Position numbers and translations under genes: made by a program | Assembly: GCA_021812265.1 (NCBI GenBank) | Contig: JAKAOI010000105.1 | Span: 1-7,430, forward strand | From: Chloroflexota bacterium | Lineage (GTDB): Bacteria > Chloroflexota > Ktedonobacteria > Ktedonobacterales > JACDGC01 | Direction: 5' to 3' | DNA: 7,430 bases | In this document: piece after piece, positions 6,083 to 7,430 of the stretch | Position numbering within the stretch: position 1 is the first letter of the stretch | Layout of the letters: every line of letters begins with the position of its first letter | The notes under the pieces: model-generated | What the model was told of the DNA's origin: nothing | The model's input: only the letters and a program-made list of their open reading frames with translations | Databases searched by the model: none

Positions 6083-6128
6083 TAAAAAAAACAAAGAAAA
6101 AGCTCTGCCGGAGGGAAGCCGGCAGAGC
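6083..6128 (-). terminator. Intrinsic terminator of the xer gene
   Basis: Read on the minus strand, a perfect 10-bp GC-rich stem, GCTCTGCCGG/CCGGCAGAGC (arms 6119-6128 and 6102-6111, seven-base loop), runs straight into TTTTTCTTTGTTTTTTTT. It begins 28 bases after the Xer stop codon. There is no T run on the plus-strand side, so it works in one direction. It isolates xer from cmk. Confidence 0.92.
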
Positions 6129-6155
6129 GAAAAAAGGGAGCAGAAGAAAAATTTA

Positions 6156-7031
6156 CTACTTTACGCCAACAGGTGATTTTGTTTCATCCGGGGCAGACAT
6201 GCGATACATTTGTGTTGTAGAAATGCTGGCATGGCCAAGTTTAGATTGCACATCACGCAGGTCGGCGCCGGTGCGCAGCAGGTTAACTGCAAAAGAATGC
6301 CGCAGAATATGCGGGGTAAGCCGTTCAACGCCGCACTGCTGGGCGTGGCTGCGCAAAATGAGCCAGAACCCTTGGCGGGTAAGCCGCACACCATGATGAT
6401 TGACAAACAAAGATGTTTCATATTCCCGGGCAAGATAACGACGGGCGTTGGCAATATACGCGCGCAGCGCCTCAACGGTTTCTTGATCTATCAGCAATTT
6501 GCGCCGGCGGGTGTTTTTTGTTTCATTATTGCCGCAGAAAATAACCGAATTATCCAAATCGATATCATCTACATTCAGTGAGACTACTTCGGTAACCCGC
6601 ATGCCGGTGTTATAGAGCAATACAAGCATTGCGCGGTCGCGGATGCCCATGGTAGAGTTCAGATTAATTTTCTGAATAATATCTCCTACAATGCCGCTTT
6701 CAATAATTTTTGGCGCTTCACGATCTACATGCGGCGCTACCAATGAAATAGTGGGGTCTTGGTTGATATATTTGTGATCTATCAGAAAATGGAAAAAAGA
6801 TTTAACTGCCGCTAGTTTGCGAGCAATAGAAGTTGGGGCATATGGATGAGCGCGCAAATCTACCAAAAATGCGATAAGATGTTCACTGGAAACCGTGTCC
6901 CAATTATGAATACCTTTTTCGCTTAAAAACGCGCTTAACTGCCGCAAATCAGTTTTATAAGCCTCGCGGGTATTATTTGAATCGTTGCGGCCTTCTAACC
7001 ACTCTATAAAAGATACGATTAAATCGTCCAC
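6156..7031 (-). CDS. Tyrosine recombinase, XerC/XerD family
   Basis: A site-specific recombinase that cuts and rejoins DNA through a tyrosine; Xer proteins resolve chromosome dimers at dif, and relatives move integrated elements. In the 291-residue form, the N-terminal SAM-like DNA-binding domain covers about 1-90 (LIVSFIEWLEGR, NTREAYKTDL, SIARKLAAVKSFFHFL) and the catalytic domain the rest. All active residues are visible: R145 in NTGMRVTE, a beta-hairpin Lys near K172, H241 and R244 in LTPHILRHSF, H267 in LGHASISTTQMY, and nucleophile Y276. Length and both domains fit XerC/D (about 300). I start it at the GTG at 7031, with AGAGG seven bases upstream; a TTG at 7073, 14 codons earlier, has no clear binding site. 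It is single, with its own promoter and terminator. I cannot tell XerC from XerD, or a housekeeping copy from an element's own. Confidence 0.93.
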   Translation of the reverse strand: MDDLIVSFIEWLEGRNDSNNTREAYKTDLRQLSAFLSEKGIHNWDTVSSEHLIAFLVDLRAHPYAPTSIARKLAAVKSFFHFLIDHKYINQDPTISLVAPHVDREAPKIIESGIVGDIIQKINLNSTMGIRDRAMLVLLYNTGMRVTEVVSLNVDDIDLDNSVIFCGNNETKNTRRRKLLIDQETVEALRAYIANARRYLAREYETSLFVNHHGVRLTRQGFWLILRSHAQQCGVERLTPHILRHSFAVNLLRTGADLRDVQSKLGHASISTTQMYRMSAPDETKSPVGVK

Positions 7032-7104
7032 AGATAAGCCTCTTTTAAGATAAACAGTATTTCGTTTAGGCAAAGCGTCATCTAAACGATAAGTATATAA
7101 CCTA

Positions 7105-7134
7105 AGTATACGCCCCTGTGCAAATTTCTGTAAA
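7105..7134 (-). promoter_or_regulatory. Sigma70-type promoter for the xer gene
   Basis: The minus strand has TTTACA (7129-7134, five of six) and, 18 bases on, TATACT (7105-7110, five of six). The start would be near 7098, about 67 bases before the GTG start codon. The -10 word is part of an 8-base direct repeat, TATACTTA, at 7103-7110 and 7090-7097. A 6-bp inverted repeat, TTAGGA/TCCTAA (7139-7144 and 7159-7164), sits just upstream of the -35 and could be an operator. The rest of this 270-base gap, up to 7304, shows no gene. Confidence 0.65.
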
Positions 7135-7304
7135 GCTCTTAGGACAATTAGCGAGTTTTCCTAACTTAATTGTATCTGGCTAACATGTTTTCGAGCTTTC
7201 AGAAATATGCGCGTTTGCATTACTTAGTCTTTTTGCTTTAGTGGTGATGATACACCGGAAGCGGCCTTTTTCATCACTCAACAATTTATTATCCCATGCT
7301 TTGT

Positions 7305-7430
7305 TTGACACTCCGCATGGGCTAAAGCCGCAGCGGATTCTTGGTTCAGCCAGTGTGCTTACCAGCCAAGCTTACGCCTAACTGCCAGAGGCATCTCTGT
7401 CCCCAAGCGTTACGCAGTATTGCTACTGCC
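7305..7430 (-). mobile_element. Right end of an IS200/IS605-family (IS1341-like) element
   Basis: The minus strand carries AGAATCC, an imperfect hairpin (arms 7327-7336 and 7313-7322 with a TAAA loop; four outer and three inner pairs around a 3x3 mismatch) and then GGAGTGTCAA. This layout is the familiar right end of tnpB-carrying IS200/IS605 elements. In these elements an imperfect subterminal hairpin is recognised by the TnpA transposase, if present, and the end follows shortly after. The boundary is placed at 7305. The element continues past the right edge, so its left end, any tnpA and most of tnpB are not visible. The sequence breaks inside it, as expected for a multi-copy element. Confidence 0.82.
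7305..7430 (-). ncRNA. omega RNA (reRNA) scaffold of TnpB, 5' end not visible
   Basis: TnpB proteins use a guide RNA made from the 3' end of their own gene and the element's right end; the guide is the flanking sequence just past that end. Here the region between the tnpB 3' end and 7305 is rich in pairing: TGCC/GGCA in TGCCTCTGGCA, GCCT/AGGC around it, CTTGG/CCAAG (7366-7370 and 7340-7344), and the terminal hairpin. If the boundary is right, the guide would be read from 7304 down to about 7285, beginning ACAAAGCATGGG. The RNA is inferred from position and family knowledge; its 5' end lies at or beyond the edge. Confidence 0.6.
7346..7430 (-). CDS. tnpB: TnpB (OrfB) RNA-guided nuclease, C-terminal fragment
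   Basis: Only the last 27 full codons before a TGA at 7346-7348 are present. They begin AVAILRNAWGQ, which fits the end of the RuvC-III block of TnpB, where DRDxNAAxxIL is followed by a short tail; the DRD part would lie just past the edge. The tail after it is short and poorly conserved in this family. The reading frame was chosen because this match is the only one of the three, and because the stop falls inside the omega RNA region, as it does in other IS605 elements. Whether the full gene is intact cannot be seen. The family call relies mainly on the adjoining right-end motif. Confidence 0.55.
   Translation of the reverse strand, partial: AVAILRNAWGQRCLWQLGVSLAGKHTG

Noticed and set aside
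6001..6396. Plus-strand frame of 131 codons across the xer 3' end and its terminator
   Set aside because: It reads through the xer terminator hairpin and the antisense of the conserved catalytic region; the protein is low in family features and rich in Arg and Cys.
7244..7277. Inverted repeat GTGATGA/TCATCAC with a 20-base spacer upstream of xer
   Set aside because: Seven-base arms with a long loop and no adjoining T run; it could be chance, and no role is supported.
1..7430. CRISPR array, tRNA, rRNA or defence genes
   Set aside because: I saw no regularly spaced repeats, no cloverleaf or rRNA-like stretches, and no nuclease or toxin genes apart from the TnpB fragment.

Overview
The window is a 7.4-kb bacterial fragment in which every gene I can support lies on the minus strand, so it reads from right to left. 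The gene set points to Chloroflexota, with Cyanobacteria as the main alternative. The reason is the run DUF4388/PATAN protein - CheY-like - CheY-like - CheW - chemoreceptor, a gene order I know mainly from those groups. Base composition leans to AT, ribosome binding sites are good (AGGAG/GGAGG), and GTG starts are common. The phylum is an inference from gene order, not a proof.

Layout from right to left. (1) At 7305-7430 is the right end of an IS200/IS605-type element: the last codons of a TnpB-like protein, the overlapping omega RNA scaffold and the terminal imperfect hairpin. The fragment breaks inside this element. (2) At 6156-7031 is a XerC/XerD tyrosine recombinase with its own near-consensus promoter and a strong intrinsic terminator. 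(3) At 5807-6082 is a gene-poor stretch with a perfect 10-bp inverted repeat, an 11-codon micro-ORF whose ribosome binding site lies in the hairpin loop, and an extended -10 promoter for the next genes. (4) At 4420-5806 are cmk (cytidylate kinase) and plsC (lysophosphatidate acyltransferase), translationally coupled by a 17-base overlap. (5) At 3917-4419 is a non-coding stretch with a TTGACA/TATACT promoter and a leader of about 410 bases. (6) At 1-3916 is a chemosensory operon of the type IV pilus (PilGHIJ-like) kind: a PatA-like DUF4388 protein, two stand-alone receiver proteins, a CheW/PilI adaptor and a methyl-accepting protein cut off by the left edge. A CheA-type kinase would be expected next, beyond the edge.

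In the operon, the receptor and CheW would form the signalling array, an unseen CheA would phosphorylate the two receivers, and the PatA-like protein probably takes part in output. No receiver carries a DNA-binding domain, so the output is likely motility, surface behaviour or protein interaction. The receptor has almost no extracellular loop between its two membrane helices.

Both ends of the fragment look like assembly break points. The right end stops inside a transposon end. The left end starts with a perfect 21-base inverted copy of an internal stretch of the receptor gene, so the last residues of the truncated receptor should be treated with caution. Three genes have an upstream TTG in frame (CheW, PlsC, Xer); I moved each start to an ATG or GTG with a clear ribosome binding site.
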